Assembly: GCA_021639365.1 (NCBI GenBank)
Contig: JAJXHK010000004.1
Span: 1 to 64,000, forward strand
Length of the DNA: 64,000 nt
Reading direction: 5' to 3'
Source: Collinsella aerofaciens
GTDB taxonomy: Bacteria; Actinomycetota; Coriobacteriia; Coriobacteriales; Coriobacteriaceae
How positions within the stretch are numbered: position 1 is the stretch's first letter; the number at the start of each line of letters is the position of its first letter. Shown here piece after piece: positions 62,801-64,000 of this stretch. The notes under the pieces are model-generated. The model made no database searches. It was given only the letters and a program-made list of their open reading frames with translations, and was not told the DNA's origin. The position numbers and the translations under genes were made by a program.

Positions 62801-63460
62801 CTTGCTTGCGCCCAGCGCCGCGCGATAGGCATCGGCGAGTGCCGAGGTATCGGCCTGGCCGCGCGCCACGCGCACGTCGTCCATACCGCCCGGCAACTGG
62901 CTCGACAGCTCCAGCAGGTCGCGCACCAGACCCTTGATGGTCGTACCGCCGCCAAAGGAACCGCCCTCGCCCGCCATGGGATACCAGGCATAGAGGGCCT
63001 TGAGCGATGCCGCGAGCTCGGGGGCGGCATCGGGCGCCGTCGCGCGACCCAGCACATGCTCAACAGCCTGATCCATGAGCTCGTCGGTATCGGTGAGCAC
63101 CGTGAACTCGGGGTCGATGCCCAGCTCCAGCGCGTGCGCGCGCAGGATACGCGAGCACATGCCGTGAATGGTCGAGATCCACGCGTCGTCGACGGTCAGG
63201 GCTTCCTCGTCCATGCCCTCGTCGATAAGCGCACGGCGCACGCGGTCGCGAATCTCGGCCGCGGCATCCTTGGTAAAGGTGATGGCGAGCACCTGGTCCA
63301 GATGCTCGACGAACGGACCGGACTCGGGCGAGAGCGCGTAGACGATGCGGCGCGTGAGGGTAAAGGTCTTGCCCGAACCGGCGCCGGCCGAGACAAACAG
63401 CGGACGGTCGAGCGTTTTGACGATCTGCAGCTGTTGCGGCATCAAAGTCGAAAGATCCAT
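59834..63460 (-). CDS. addA: UvrD/Rep-like helicase-nuclease, AddA type
   Basis: A 1208-residue helicase-nuclease that with AddB processes double-strand breaks. Helicase motifs: SAGAGSGKTFTL (Walker A), LAITFTKDAAAEI (Ia), MIDEFQDTDQMQ (II), GDAQQSIYRFRGAEV (III), MTVHASKGLEYPVV (V) and LLYVAMTRARELV (VI). The C-terminal RecB-type nuclease is visible in EGAIDALATD and VIDYKTGG (Asp, then Asp-x-Lys). The start is three bases after the addB stop, with AAGGAGGG upstream, and the pair is probably coupled. It ends in hairpin copy 3. Confidence 0.94.
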   Translation of the reverse strand: MDLSTLMPQQLQIVKTLDRPLFVSAGAGSGKTFTLTRRIVYALSPESGPFVEHLDQVLAITFTKDAAAEIRDRVRRALIDEGMDEEALTVDDAWISTIHGMCSRILRAHALELGIDPEFTVLTDTDELMDQAVEHVLGRATAPDAAPELAASLKALYAWYPMAGEGGSFGGGTTIKGLVRDLLELSSQLPGGMDDVRVARGQADTSALADAYRAALGASKASTEKAQAALDAIDAFEASDKTMVDAARLMMSCTMPRASKAFPKEQVELLKAEAADAFVNIVLACGGPALDALVGLARSVEAEYRALKAAQSALDNNDLLRMAYEALRDYPAIRAAYEGRFKMVMIDEFQDTDQMQVDLIRYLTGAGERALCTVGDAQQSIYRFRGAEVEVFRRQERKVGSSAAPEATAVADAPTGELVKLVRNFRSHDEVLRYVARVFDGDDGGLMQGFLDLEASDGRKDTLVADASRRQALFVAGGSMQERTQAKARAIAERFQALVKAGQPQGSMVLLLGRMTNADVYAQAFRDQGLDCVIAGGSVFAQAAEVQTVRALVCALANPADTAQGLMPLLASPMFALGAQEFLALATKLDDQTGETSRRNIDAGIMSDSDVPGLQDLPLVTRAREVLRYALRRVGRDSFAAIARDVVNASGWFVRLAQRGPEGKAIAANVLKALDAVAEAEAELGNSPRSIALAFDRFLAGKEAPGALNEEGDGAVRIMTVHASKGLEYPVVAVAECFGVRKSSGAAQMGRVEGGAQVVALPARFDGVKLADGTFVKGDDVKKQFEHAFKGKGTSLWLPPELMEDVCATGSPAEAFARLRNDDLQLSLEERARLLYVAMTRARELVILAMDAGVSRGKVTAPTFDVETDLTYDVLRRILPTDALDMPQLDADCLVFDNSQPGDYELISLSGFSFGEQAFEANASLDAEGRLVRGDTDVDDNAAHSTAPGPADPKSDSFELVYPQAAGVRMGTCPFPARDSYSYSSIAAALHAESEDRAAEAHVPMDEAGDDAESDGSEMTDADVAAVEPAGNPMALGSAFHAACQWLIEMGADELPAERADALARLWRLTPEQRERFDVALDRWLKSAVRADLLAWPCVRAEVPFFSLGCEDEDIARYGAYAEGAIDALATDPADSSRALVIDYKTGGTPDETPEQLQEKHALQARVYADVLHKAGFEAVTVKFVRVEQPDPTIFVEPAEPQVVTYNF

Positions 63461-63463
63461 GGT

Positions 63464-64000
63464 CTACACGTCCCTCCTTACAAACGTTCCTTCGTGGTTA
63501 TACGAGCAGCGGGCATGCGCGGCCTGCGTCGACGCCGGGTCGACAGCAGCGACGTTGCCCGCCTCGAGCTCGCGCAGGCGCTCGGCGATGCCGGCCTCCA
63601 CGCGGTCGAGCAGCGCATCGAAGTCCATGTTGCCGCCCTCGCCGGGGAAACCTTTCTTAAGGCCCGGGATGCGACCGTCGCCGCGCTCTTCCTCGAGTAG
63701 CTCGGCGCTCGCGGCACCGCGCAACGCCGGCTTACCGCCCTTGGTCGAAAAGTAGAGCGCCGCGCGGGTGTCCAAATCCAGCGCCCGGCGCATGGCCTGC
63801 GCATAGATAAGCGTCTGGGTATGGGGCGGCAGCCACCGCGGATCGTCGATGGGCGCCGTGCCCGATTCCTCGTCGCGCACCGTAGGGTCGGCGAGCTTAA
63901 ACTCCTCAACGCCCGTGCGGTGCTTGTAGTCGATCACGACGGCGCGGTTCTCGGCATCCACATCCACGCGGTCGATGCGCCCGCCGAGCGGCCAGCCGGC
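63464..64000 (-). CDS. addB: AddB-type nuclease subunit, 3' part
   Basis: The last 178 codons of a gene that runs off the window edge. The frame is open through 64000. It starts in GGRIDRVD and reaches the PD-(D/E)xK nuclease site as VIDYKHRTG, then a QTLIYAQAM helix of the RecB family. Only one Cys (ARCSYNHEG) occurs near the C-terminus, where AddB usually has three cysteines of an iron-sulfur cluster, so this protein may lack the cluster or have it disrupted. The position three bases upstream of addA identifies it as the AddB partner; sequence alone leaves it as a RecB-family nuclease. Confidence 0.8.
   Translation of the reverse strand, partial: AGWPLGGRIDRVDVDAENRAVVIDYKHRTGVEEFKLADPTVRDEESGTAPIDDPRWLPPHTQTLIYAQAMRRALDLDTRAALYFSTKGGKPALRGAASAELLEEERGDGRIPGLKKGFPGEGGNMDFDALLDRVEAGIAERLRELEAGNVAAVDPASTQAAHARCSYNHEGTFVRRDV

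Overview
The window is about 60% GC chromosomal DNA with dense, mostly leading-to-tail gene packing, frequent ATGA/TGATG stop-start overlaps and GGAGG-type ribosome binding sites. Gene content (class III fructose bisphosphatase, queuosine genes with QueH, several DUF4430 and sortase-type surface proteins, M20/C69 dipeptidases, FchA/FolD/Fhs one-carbon genes, superoxide reductase) points to an anaerobic gut actinobacterium of the class Coriobacteriia; the overall look is that of Collinsella (inference from memory of the lineage, not from a search). No rRNA, tRNA, CRISPR array, prophage or insertion sequence transposase was recognised.

Layout. 0-4 kb: phosphate uptake operon pstS-pstC-pstA-pstB (minus strand) ending in a strong terminator, with no phoU next to it. 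4-9 kb: M20 dipeptidase, HAD phosphatase, DegV lipid-binding protein, a YafQ/DinJ-type toxin-antitoxin pair with an operator palindrome, and a LOG-family nucleotide hydrolase. 9-16 kb: queuosine genes tgt, queA and queH, interrupted by an SDR oxidoreductase and a tail-anchored coiled-coil protein, and by two intergenic regions full of inverted repeats. 16-25.6 kb: a methionyl-tRNA synthetase-like protein with a degenerate KMSKS loop, an rRNA m5C methyltransferase, a small membrane protein, a conserved TIM-barrel-type protein, a second DegV, fructose-1,6-bisphosphatase and two GtrA membrane proteins.

25.7-30.8 kb is the most interesting segment: a cobalamin riboswitch (minus strand) precedes a 1289-residue cell-surface protein with four DUF4430 (transcobalamin-like) domains, a PQQ-type beta-propeller and an InlB-type repeat, followed without a gap by a membrane-anchored protein with one more DUF4430 domain. 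I propose a B12-regulated surface corrinoid capture system.

30.8-45.4 kb: UbiB/ABC1 kinase with a small partner, C69 dipeptidase, a 230-bp AT-rich element with long terminal inverted repeats, folD-fchA, two paralogous lipoproteins, a secreted and wall-anchored PI-PLC, a zinc-ribbon protein, a CDF metal exporter and a membrane protein with a tandem helical tail. 45.5-64 kb: fhs, ruvCAB, a degenerate NAD synthetase pseudoenzyme, superoxide reductase, a SWIM/SNF2 helicase, dnaE, addA and the 3' end of addB.

Across the window at least three families of intergenic inverted repeats recur next to stop codons. One (stem beginning TTGCGGTGAAATA) occurs three times with compensatory changes in the stem; a second (core GGGGACGTTCTTAA) clusters in two intergenic regions; a third, about 170 bp long, sits directly after the SDR and queA stop codons.
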